Source of the DNA: JAEUPI01 sp036520715
Lineage (GTDB): Bacteria > Pseudomonadota > Gammaproteobacteria > Burkholderiales > Burkholderiaceae_C
DNA: 9,635 nt
Assembly (NCBI GenBank): GCA_036520715.1
Contig: DATDJF010000184.1
Coordinates: 1 to 9,635 of the forward strand
Direction: 5' to 3'
Within the stretch, counting starts at the first letter, position 1; each line of letters opens with the position of its first letter. A model generated the notes under the pieces. That model ran no database searches and was not told where the DNA came from. It saw only the letters and a program-made list of their open reading frames with translations. Made by a program: the position numbers and the translations under genes. This document shows positions 1 to 5,219 of the stretch, one piece after another.

Positions 1-1
1 A

Positions 2-916
2 GCGGCCGAACGACCCACCGCCGTCGCCATGAGCAGCCCGGCGCCCGAAAGCGCGGCCCCTGCGCAGGCGCCGCCACACGCGACCCCGGCAGGCCCGGTG
101 GCCGTCGACGCCGCGAAAGCCGCGGCCACGGAGCTGGCGAAGTCGGTCGCGCCCACCGACGCCGTGCGCAAGCAGCGCGCGGCGCCGGCTCGCGAATCGC
201 GCGTCGCCGAGATGGCGGCCATGCGGCGCAGCGAGACGATCGACGACACCGTGCAGCAGCGTGCTGCCGAGGATGCATCGCGTGGCGCGGCGGCGCGCCA
301 GGATCGCGCGGCGGCCGAGCCGGCCGCACCGCCTGCCGTGGCCGCTGCGCCCGCCGCCACCGACACCGCTGCCGAGCGCCTGGCGTTGGCGCGCGGCCGA
401 GTCGAAGCACCCACCGCCCCTGCGACACCTGCCGCGCCAACCGCACCGGCGCCCGCCACGCCGGGAGCGGAGTCTGCGGCCGAGCCGGCGCCGCGCGCAG
501 CCGCGCGCAGCGAGGCCGGCCTGCGTGCAGCGCTGCCCCGTGCCGGCCAGGCGATGCTGAGCGAGACCGCGACGGCCGCCTCGCCGGCATCGACGTTGCT
601 GCGCCGCGCGCAGGCCGAGCTCGCCGCCGGCGGCACCGACTGGACCTGGATTCCGCCGGGTGGTGTGGCGATGGTGCCGTTCGATGACGCGGCCCGCGGC
701 TGGCTGTCACGTGTGGTGCAAGCGTCTCGCGGGCGTTGGGTCGATGCCGGCGAGCGCGGCGAGTCGCTCGACGCGCTCGAGGTGCGCTGGTGGCGCGACG
801 GCTGGCCGCACGCCACGCTGCGCATCGAGGCCGAAGGGTTGCGCTGGATCGAGGCCGGCCGCGTCCGCTACGCGCCGCTCGACGCTGCCACGCTGCGACA
901 GCTGCGCAGCCTCTGA
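2..916 (+). CDS. Ala/Pro-rich protein of unknown function, 3' part (open to left edge)
   Basis: The reading frame has no stop back to the left edge. The nine codons before the first ATG (position 29) end mostly in G or C and continue the Ala/Pro-rich composition, and no ribosome binding site precedes that ATG. The gene therefore probably starts outside the window. Counting from ATG 29, residues 1 to about 185 are low-complexity Ala/Pro/Arg/Glu sequence, likely a disordered linker. It contains one more varied patch near residues 50-90 (ESRVAEMAAMRRSETIDDTV). Residues about 188-295 look folded and hold eight tryptophans, including DWTWIPPGG, VRWWRDGWPH and LRWIEAGRVRY, and the protein ends in LRQLRSL. 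No signal peptide or membrane segment is visible in this part, but the N-terminus is missing. I do not recognise the family. It lies 75 bp upstream of uvrA on the same strand, but nothing indicates a shared job. Confidence 0.75.
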   Translation, partial: AAERPTAVAMSSPAPESAAPAQAPPHATPAGPVAVDAAKAAATELAKSVAPTDAVRKQRAAPARESRVAEMAAMRRSETIDDTVQQRAAEDASRGAAARQDRAAAEPAAPPAVAAAPAATDTAAERLALARGRVEAPTAPATPAAPTAPAPATPGAESAAEPAPRAAARSEAGLRAALPRAGQAMLSETATAASPASTLLRRAQAELAAGGTDWTWIPPGGVAMVPFDDAARGWLSRVVQASRGRWVDAGERGESLDALEVRWWRDGWPHATLRIEAEGLRWIEAGRVRYAPLDAATLRQLRSL

Positions 917-959
917 GCACCGCCGGTGCGCGCGCTGGCGCCGCGGGAGGCGCGGCCCG

Positions 960-965
960 TAAGAT
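960..965 (+). promoter_or_regulatory. weak -10-like hexamer before uvrA
   Basis: TAAGAT keeps the key first, second and last bases of the sigma-70 -10 consensus and would place the transcript start about 20 bases before the uvrA ATG. No convincing -35 is visible at 16-18 bp. No LexA box of the CTGT-N8-ACAG type is present in the 75 bp between the preceding gene and uvrA, so SOS control from this gap is not supported by the sequence. Confidence 0.25.
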
Positions 966-991
966 GAGCGGTTCCGCGCAACGCGCCCGCC

Positions 992-3900
992 ATGCCCAAG
1001 CCCACCGACAAGGCCATCAGCACTGCAGCGTCGCCGCGCACGCAGGAGCCGCGCTCGTTGCACGTCCCGCATCACGAGCCCCGCTCGTTGCACGTCCGGG
1101 GTGCTCGCACGCACAACCTGAAGAACATCGACCTCGACATCCCCAAGCGCGCGCTGGTGGTGATCACCGGCCTGTCGGGCTCGGGCAAGTCGAGCCTGGC
1201 CTTCGACACGCTGTACGCCGAGGGGCAGCGCCGCTATGTCGAGAGCCTGTCGACGTACGCGCGGCAGTTCCTGCAATTGATGGACAAGCCCGACGTCGAC
1301 TTGATCGAGGGCCTGTCGCCGGCCATCAGCATCGAGCAGAAGGCGAGCTCGCACAACCCGCGCTCCACCGTCGGCACGATCACCGAGGTGCACGACTACC
1401 TGCGGCTGCTGTTCGCGCGTGCCGGCACGCCGTTCTGCCCCGACCACGGGCTCGCGCTGCAGGCGCAGAACGTCAGCCAGATGGTCGACGCCACGCTGGC
1501 GCTGCCGCTGGATACGCGGTTGGTGGTGCTGGCACCGGTGGTGCGCGACCGCAAGGGCGAGTTCAGCGATCTGTTCGCGCAGATGCAGGCGCAGGGCTTC
1601 GTGCGCTTTCGCATCGGCGCGGCCGGCGGCGAGCGCAAGGTGTTCGAAGCCACCGAACTGCCGCCGCTGAAGAAGACCGAGAAGCACGACATCGACGTCG
1701 TGATCGACCGCCTGCGCGCGCGGCCCGAGATGAAGCAGCGGCTGGCCGAGAGCTTCGAGGCGGCGCTGCGCATCGCCGAGGGCCGCGCGATCGCGCTCGA
1801 ACTCGACAGCGCAGACGCCGGGCGTCCGCCGCGCGAGCATCTGTTTTCCAACCGCTTCGCCTGCCCGGTGTGCAGCTATTCACTGCCCGAACTGGAGCCG
1901 CGGTTGTTCTCGTTCAACTCGCCGGTGGGCGCCTGCCCGCACTGCGACGGCCTCGGCCAGGTGACGGCGTTCGACCCCGAGCGTGTGGTCGCCTTCCCCT
2001 CCTTGAGCATGGCCGCAGGCGCGGTGAAGGGCTGGGACCGGCGCAATGCCTACACCTTCTCGATGATCGAGAGCGTGGCCAAACACTGCGGCTTCGACGT
2101 CGAGACGCCGTTCGAGCAGCTGCCCGCGGCCGCGCGCCAGGTGCTGCTGCACGGCTCGGGCACGCAGGACATCGAGTTCATCTACCGCGCCGAAGGCGCC
2201 AAGGGCCGCGTGCGCACGGTGAAGCGCTGGCATCCGTTCGAAGGGATCCTCCCCAATCTCGAGCGGCGCTTTCGCGAGACCGATTCGATGGCGGTGCGCG
2301 AAGACCTGGCGCGTTATCAGGCGGCGCGGCCGTGCCCGCAGTGCGACGGCACGCGGTTGCGCCGCGAAGCGCGCCACGTGCGGCTGGCGGCGGCCGGTGA
2401 CGCCAACCCTGCCGCCGGGCGCGCGATCTACGAGATCGAGCACGCCACCTTGGCCGAGGCGCTGGCCTACTTCGAAGCGCTGCAGCTGGCCGGCGCCAAG
2501 GCCGAGATCGCCGACAAGGTGGTGCGCGAGATCCGCGCGCGGCTGAAGTTCCTCAACGACGTCGGGCTGTCGTACCTGAGCCTGGACCGCGGCGCCGACA
2601 CGCTGTCGGGCGGCGAGGCGCAGCGCATCCGCCTGGCCAGCCAGATCGGCTCGGGGCTGACCGGCGTGATGTACGTGCTCGACGAGCCGAGCATCGGGCT
2701 GCACCAGCGCGACAACGCGCGGCTGATCGAGACCCTCAAGCGCCTGCGCGACCTCGACAACAGCGTGCTGGTGGTCGAACACGACGAGGACATGATCCGC
2801 GCCGCCGACCACTGCATCGACCTCGGCCCCGGCGCCGGCGTGCACGGCGGCCGGCTGGTGGCGCAGGGCACGCCCGAGCAGATCGCCGCGCACCCGGCGT
2901 CGCTGACCGGGCAGTTCCTGTCGGGGCGGCGGCGCATCGCGGTGCCGGCGCGGCGCAGGCCCTGGCAGGCAGCTTCGCTGCTCGATGGCGCCGCGGCGGC
3001 GGCAGGCGTGTGCCTGCGCATCGTGGGCGCCCGCGGCAACAACCTGCACGAGGTGACCGCCGAGATTCCGGTGGGCCTGTTCACCTGCGTCACCGGCGTC
3101 TCGGGGTCGGGCAAGAGCACGCTGGTCAACGACACGCTGTACGCGGCGGTGGCACACCACCTGTACGGCAGCACGCAGGAGCCGGCGCCGCACGACGCGA
3201 TCGAAGGCATCGACGCGTTCGACAAGGTGATCGCCGTCGACCAGAGCCCGATCGGCCGCACTCCGCGCAGCAATCCGGCCACCTACACGGGCCTGTTCAC
3301 GCCGATCCGCGAGTTGTTCGCCGAGGTGCCGGCGGCGCGCGAGCGCGGCTACGGGGCGGGCCGCTTCAGCTTCAACGTCGCCGGCGGCCGCTGCGAGGCC
3401 TGCCAGGGCGACGGCGTGCTGAAGGTCGAGATGCACTTCCTGCCCGACGTCTACGTGCCGTGCGACAGCTGCCGCGGCCTGCGCTACAACCGCGAGACGC
3501 TGGAGATCCTCTACAAGGGCCTGAACATCAGCCAGGTGCTCGCCCTGACGGTGGAGGACGCGTACGCCTTCTTCGATGCGGTGCCGACCATCGCGCGCAA
3601 GCTCAAGACGCTGCTCGAAGTGGGCCTGGGCTACGTGAAGCTCGGCCAGAGCGCCACCACGCTGTCGGGCGGCGAGGCGCAGCGCGTCAAGCTGGCGCTG
3701 GAGCTGTCCAAGCGCGACACCGGCCGCACGCTGTACATCCTGGACGAACCGACCACCGGGCTGCACTTCGCCGACATCGACATGCTGCTGGCAGTGCTGC
3801 ACCAGCTGCGCGACGCCGGCAACACGATCGTGGTGATCGAGCACAACCTCGACGTGATCAAGACCGCCGACTGGCTGATCGACCTCGGCCCCGAAGGCGG

Positions 3901-4009
3901 CGCCGGCGGCGGCCGCATCGTGGCCGCCGGCACCCCCGAGCAAGTGGCCGGCTGCGCCGACAGCCACACCGGACGCTTCCTGGCGCCGGTGCTCGCTGCG
4001 GCCAAGTAG
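992..4009 (+). CDS. uvrA: UvrABC system protein A (excinuclease ABC subunit A)
   Basis: UvrA is the cytoplasmic ATPase that dimerises, finds bulky DNA lesions and loads UvrB in nucleotide excision repair. The 1005 residues show the complete duplicated ABC architecture in order: Walker A GLSGSGKSS (60-68), zinc module Cys291/294/315/318, signature LSGGEAQRIRLAS (from 538), Walker B YVLDEPSIGLH (about 560-571), second Walker A GVSGSGKST (702-710), second zinc module Cys801/804/824/827, second signature LSGGEAQRVKLAL (from 891) and Walker B YILDEPTTGLH. No catalytic or zinc residue is missing. E. coli UvrA has about 940 residues. The excess here is partly an N-terminal extension: the family core VRGARTHNLKNI begins only at residue 36. 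The ATG at 992 is the only nearby upstream ATG, but it has no Shine-Dalgarno sequence. TTG codons at 1058 and 1088 lie in the same frame, and a start at 1088 would give a more typical N-terminus. The gene stands alone and converges on the SWIB gene. Confidence 0.97.
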   Translation: MPKPTDKAISTAASPRTQEPRSLHVPHHEPRSLHVRGARTHNLKNIDLDIPKRALVVITGLSGSGKSSLAFDTLYAEGQRRYVESLSTYARQFLQLMDKPDVDLIEGLSPAISIEQKASSHNPRSTVGTITEVHDYLRLLFARAGTPFCPDHGLALQAQNVSQMVDATLALPLDTRLVVLAPVVRDRKGEFSDLFAQMQAQGFVRFRIGAAGGERKVFEATELPPLKKTEKHDIDVVIDRLRARPEMKQRLAESFEAALRIAEGRAIALELDSADAGRPPREHLFSNRFACPVCSYSLPELEPRLFSFNSPVGACPHCDGLGQVTAFDPERVVAFPSLSMAAGAVKGWDRRNAYTFSMIESVAKHCGFDVETPFEQLPAAARQVLLHGSGTQDIEFIYRAEGAKGRVRTVKRWHPFEGILPNLERRFRETDSMAVREDLARYQAARPCPQCDGTRLRREARHVRLAAAGDANPAAGRAIYEIEHATLAEALAYFEALQLAGAKAEIADKVVREIRARLKFLNDVGLSYLSLDRGADTLSGGEAQRIRLASQIGSGLTGVMYVLDEPSIGLHQRDNARLIETLKRLRDLDNSVLVVEHDEDMIRAADHCIDLGPGAGVHGGRLVAQGTPEQIAAHPASLTGQFLSGRRRIAVPARRRPWQAASLLDGAAAAAGVCLRIVGARGNNLHEVTAEIPVGLFTCVTGVSGSGKSTLVNDTLYAAVAHHLYGSTQEPAPHDAIEGIDAFDKVIAVDQSPIGRTPRSNPATYTGLFTPIRELFAEVPAARERGYGAGRFSFNVAGGRCEACQGDGVLKVEMHFLPDVYVPCDSCRGLRYNRETLEILYKGLNISQVLALTVEDAYAFFDAVPTIARKLKTLLEVGLGYVKLGQSATTLSGGEAQRVKLALELSKRDTGRTLYILDEPTTGLHFADIDMLLAVLHQLRDAGNTIVVIEHNLDVIKTADWLIDLGPEGGAGGGRIVAAGTPEQVAGCADSHTGRFLAPVLAAAK
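1046..1097 (+). repeat. 22-bp direct repeat inside the uvrA 5' end
   Basis: Bases 1046-1067 and 1076-1097 match at 21 of 22 positions, the exception being g1051 versus c1081. The copies are offset by 30 bp, so the reading frame is kept. They encode EPRSLHV twice (residues 19-25 and 29-35), separated by PHH plus one further residue. The second copy runs straight into the conserved UvrA core. This looks like a recent in-frame duplication in a tolerant N-terminal extension. Confidence 0.85.
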
Positions 4010-4043
4010 AAGGGGGCTCGTTGGGGCCGTTCGGTGCAAGACA

Positions 4044-4062
4044 CAACGGCCGAAGGCCGTTG
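4044..4062 (+). terminator. hairpin 35 bp after uvrA, possible terminator
   Basis: This is a perfect 8-bp stem, CAACGGCC/GGCCGTTG, with a GAA loop. It is the first strong hairpin downstream of the uvrA stop. No T-run follows on the plus strand, so it would be a weak intrinsic terminator at best. It may instead belong to the hairpin cluster that continues to 4109. Confidence 0.35.
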
Positions 4063-4109
4063 CGTTGAAGGCTGACTTCGCGAGAGCGAAGTCAAGGCGC
4101 GCAAGCGCC
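4044..4109. repeat. cluster of three hairpins, candidate intergenic repeat element
   Basis: Three stems follow each other closely: 4044-4062 (8 bp, GAA loop), 4073-4094 (9 bp TGACTTCGC/GCGAAGTCA, loop GAGA) and 4096-4109 (5 bp GGCGC/GCGCC, loop GCAA). Two of the loops are GNRA tetraloops, which favours folding as RNA on the plus strand. The stretch lies between the convergent uvrA and SWIB genes and is not needed by the separate terminator at 4122-4144. Its form resembles REP-like or other dispersed intergenic repeats. That identity is an inference, since only one copy is in the window. Confidence 0.45.
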
Positions 4110-4121
4110 GGCCGCAAACAA

Positions 4122-4144
4122 AAGGCCGGCACAAGGCCGGCCTT
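4122..4144 (-). terminator. rho-independent terminator of the SWIB gene
   Basis: This is a 9-bp perfect stem, AAGGCCGGC/GCCGGCCTT, with a 5-base loop. Read on the minus strand it is followed by TTTTGTTTGC, a usable T-run, about 40 bases after the SWIB gene stop. The outer A/T pairs merge with the T-run, as is usual for intrinsic terminators. The plus side has only TT, so termination of uvrA from the other side would be weaker. Confidence 0.75.
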
Positions 4145-4152
4145 CGTTGCCT

Positions 4153-4177
4153 GCAGCGGGCCCGTGAGGGCCCCTGC
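4153..4177 (-). other. stem-loop just after the SWIB gene stop
   Basis: GCAG + GGGCCC pairs with GGGCCC + CTGC across a GTGA loop, with one bulged C at 4157. It begins 6 bases beyond the minus-strand stop codon (4184-4186) and has no T-run. It may stabilise the mRNA 3' end ahead of the true terminator. Confidence 0.4.
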
Positions 4178-4183
4178 GGCGAA

Positions 4184-4606
4184 TCACTTCAGGTGCGCAT
4201 TGATGAGCTTGGTCATCTCGAACATCGACACCTGGGCCTTGTTGAAGATCTCCTTCAGCTTGGCGTCGGCGTTGATCATCGTGCGCTTGACCTTGTCTTG
4301 CAGGCCGTTCTTCTTGATGTACTCCCACACCTTCTTGGTCACCTCGGTGCGCGGGATCGCCTTGTCGCCGATCACGGCGGCCAACGACGCGCTCGGCGTC
4401 ATGGCCCTCATGAACGCCGCATTCGGGGTGCGCTTCTTGGCGGGAGCCTTCTTCTTGGCGGCCTTCTTCGCGGGGGCCTTCTTCTTGGCCGGAGCCGCCT
4501 TCTTTGCTGCCTTCTTGGCGGGAGCCTTCTTGGCTGCCTTCTTGGCGGCCTTCTTGGCCGGGGCCTTCTTTGCTGCCTTCTTCGCAGCCTTCTTCGCAGT
4601 TGCCAT
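4184..4606 (-). CDS. histone H1-like tail plus SWIB domain protein
   Basis: This is a predicted small basic DNA-binding protein of 140 residues. Residues 1-60 are a tail of KKAAKKAPAKK-type repeats like bacterial H1-like proteins. Residues about 61-140 match the SWIB/MDM2 (BAF60b) fold, with motifs PRTEVTKKVWEYIKKNGLQD, INADAKLKEIF and MTKLINAHLK at the C-terminus. The start was set at the ATG ending at 4606 because GGAGA lies 8 bases upstream (4615-4619). The open frame runs further up to 4774, but that part is Ser/Arg-rich and lies in the leader. An in-frame ATG at 4621 overlaps the ribosome binding site and would add only five residues. The family occurs in Burkholderiales and in Chlamydia. 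Its exact role is unclear; nucleoid organisation or gene regulation is inferred. The gene is monocistronic, with its own promoter region and terminator. Confidence 0.9.
   Translation of the reverse strand: MATAKKAAKKAAKKAPAKKAAKKAAKKAPAKKAAKKAAPAKKKAPAKKAAKKKAPAKKRTPNAAFMRAMTPSASLAAVIGDKAIPRTEVTKKVWEYIKKNGLQDKVKRTMINADAKLKEIFNKAQVSMFEMTKLINAHLK
4433..4594 (-). repeat. internal Lys/Ala codon repeats of the H1-like tail
   Basis: On the plus strand the unit is a variant of gccttcttggc, repeated about a dozen times with spacing in multiples of three. It encodes AAKK and APAKK steps covering residues 5-58. Lysine is nearly always AAG. Such arrays can gain or lose units by slippage without shifting the frame, so tail length may vary between strains. 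Confidence 0.85.
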
Positions 4607-4614
4607 TTGAAATT

Positions 4615-4619
4615 TCTCC
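4615..4619 (-). promoter_or_regulatory. ribosome binding site fixing the SWIB gene start
   Basis: GGAGA on the minus strand, 8 bases before the ATG at 4606, is the clearest Shine-Dalgarno sequence in the window. It selects the MATAKK start over the longer open frame. Confidence 0.75.
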
Positions 4620-4699
4620 ATCACGTGAGTGGTTGATGTGCCGGGGTCCGGGTGAGAGCCGCGTGAACTCTCTTTTCTCTCGTGATCCCTGCGGGCGCG

Positions 4700-4728
4700 A
4701 TGGTACAGCGAGCTTTCCCCGGTGAGAA
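4700..4728 (-). promoter_or_regulatory. candidate sigma-70 promoter of the SWIB gene
   Basis: On the minus strand, TTCTCA (4728-4723) matches four of six -35 bases. After a 17-bp spacer comes TACCAT (4705-4700), which keeps the first two and last -10 bases. The transcript would start near 4693 and leave a leader of about 87 bases. The -35 lies inside the degenerate left-hand copy of the tandem repeats. Confidence 0.4.
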
Positions 4729-4791
4729 GCGTTTTTCCCTCGTGGAGAGCGCTTTTCTCCCTCGTGGAGCGCATTTCTGTCGTCGCGACGC
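4711..4791. repeat. imperfect tandem repeats of about 20 bp upstream of the SWIB gene
   Basis: Adjacent units at 4732-4751 and 4752-4771 both contain the run TCCCTCGTGGA (complete in the second, TTCCCTCGTGGA in the first) between a T-rich start and a GCG end. A degenerate unit precedes them (4711-4731) and a weaker one follows (4772-4791). A related stretch, CTTTTCTCTCGTGAT, occurs near 4672-4687. The region is clearly less GC-rich than its surroundings. The repeats lie at and upstream of the candidate promoter, where an activator or repressor could bind, but they could also be a neutral duplication. Confidence 0.6.
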
Positions 4792-4828
4792 ATCACGTGC
4801 GCGCCGCTGCACCTGCTGCGCGCAGCGG

Positions 4829-4834
4829 TATGCT
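4829..4834 (+). promoter_or_regulatory. -10-like hexamer directly before the YvlD-like gene
   Basis: TATGCT matches four of six -10 bases and lies 7 bp before the ATG at 4842. Transcription would start at about 4841, giving an almost leaderless mRNA. No Shine-Dalgarno sequence precedes the ATG, which fits. No good -35 is seen at the usual distance. Confidence 0.35.
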
Positions 4835-4841
4835 CGCGGTC

Positions 4842-5201
4842 ATGAAGCTGATCATTCGCTGGTTGTTGTTGGCTGCGGCGCTGCTGCTGGTGGCGCACCT
4901 GTACAGCGGCGTGCAGGTGGCGAGCTTCACCGTGGCGCTGATCGCAGCGCTCGTGCTGGGCCTGCTCAACACCCTGGTGCGTCCGCTGCTCGTGCTGCTG
5001 ACGCTGCCGGTGACGCTGCTGACCCTGGGGCTGTTTCTGTTCGTGATCAACGCACTGATGTTCTGGGCCGCCGCCAGCCTGCTCGACGGCTTCAACGTCG
5101 CGGGCTTCGGCGCCGCCTTGATCGGCTCGCTGATCTACAGCCTGGCCGGCGTGGTGATCGACATCGCGATGGAGCGCCTGTTCTCGCCGGCTGCGGCCTG
5201 A
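4842..5201 (+). CDS. YvlD-like membrane protein, phage holin 4-2 family
   Basis: This is a 119-residue, very hydrophobic inner-membrane protein with about four predicted membrane segments: roughly residues 4-22, 27-46, 51-79 and 89-111. The central motif NTLVRPLLVLLTLPVTLLTL, followed by GLFLFVINALMFW, is the hallmark of the Pfam family Phage_holin_4_2 (YvlD and relatives). Despite the family name, these are usually chromosomal genes of unknown function, and nothing around this one suggests a phage. The start at MKLIIRW is preferred because family members begin this way. An in-frame ATG at 4830 would add four residues and overlaps the -10-like hexamer. The open frame extends to 4722, but that part encodes non-hydrophobic sequence across the divergent promoter region. 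The gene converges on the M48 protease gene with 18 bp between. Confidence 0.88.
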   Translation: MKLIIRWLLLAAALLLVAHLYSGVQVASFTVALIAALVLGLLNTLVRPLLVLLTLPVTLLTLGLFLFVINALMFWAAASLLDGFNVAGFGAALIGSLIYSLAGVVIDIAMERLFSPAAA

Positions 5202-5219
5202 GCCGCCCAACGGCGGCTC
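5200..5219. terminator. hairpin between convergent YvlD-like and M48 genes
   Basis: This is an 8-bp perfect stem, GAGCCGCC/GGCGGCTC, with a CAAC loop. It fills the 18-bp gap and overlaps the last two bases of the TGA stop (5199-5201) of the plus-strand gene. It ends one base before the M48 stop. There is no T-run on either side, so it is a candidate bidirectional terminator or 3' end stabiliser rather than a classical one. Confidence 0.45.

Larger units (their letters stand above)
4607..4841. other. divergent intergenic region, SWIB gene / YvlD-like gene
   Basis: No gene is supported in these 235 bases. The two open frames that cross it, one on each strand, are 5' extensions of the flanking genes with different composition. 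It holds the SWIB ribosome binding site, a candidate SWIB promoter, the tandem repeats of about 20 bp and a -10-like hexamer for the YvlD-like gene. T/C-rich tracts on the plus strand lower its GC content relative to the genes around it. Confidence 0.7.

Noticed and set aside
917..991. LexA/SOS box for uvrA
   Set aside because: No CTGT-N8-ACAG or close variant was found in the gap.
736..2400. A 554-codon plus-strand frame overlapping the first gene and uvrA
   Set aside because: Arg/Ala-rich out-of-frame translation crossing two real genes; no motifs or start signal.
1880..4132. A 750-codon open frame on the minus strand opposite uvrA
   Set aside because: It is a shadow of uvrA caused by high GC and few stop codons. 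Its composition is His/Arg/Ala-rich with no recognisable motif, while the plus frame carries the full set of UvrA motifs.
4065..4610. A 181-codon plus-strand frame ending in Phe/Ala/Leu-rich repeats that look like membrane helices
   Set aside because: It is the complement of the Lys/Ala codon repeats of the SWIB protein and runs through the hairpin cluster. The hydrophobic look is an artefact of AAG read as CTT/TTC.
4607..4774. N-terminal extension of the SWIB protein frame
   Set aside because: It crosses the candidate promoter, the repeats and the ribosome binding site; GGAGA points to the ATG at 4606.
4711..4791. CRISPR array
   Set aside because: The units are only about 20 bp, imperfect and directly adjacent without spacers, and no cas genes are nearby.
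4842..5201. Prophage remnant suggested by the holin family name
   Set aside because: YvlD-type proteins are common chromosomal membrane proteins, and no lysis, structural or integrase gene is present.
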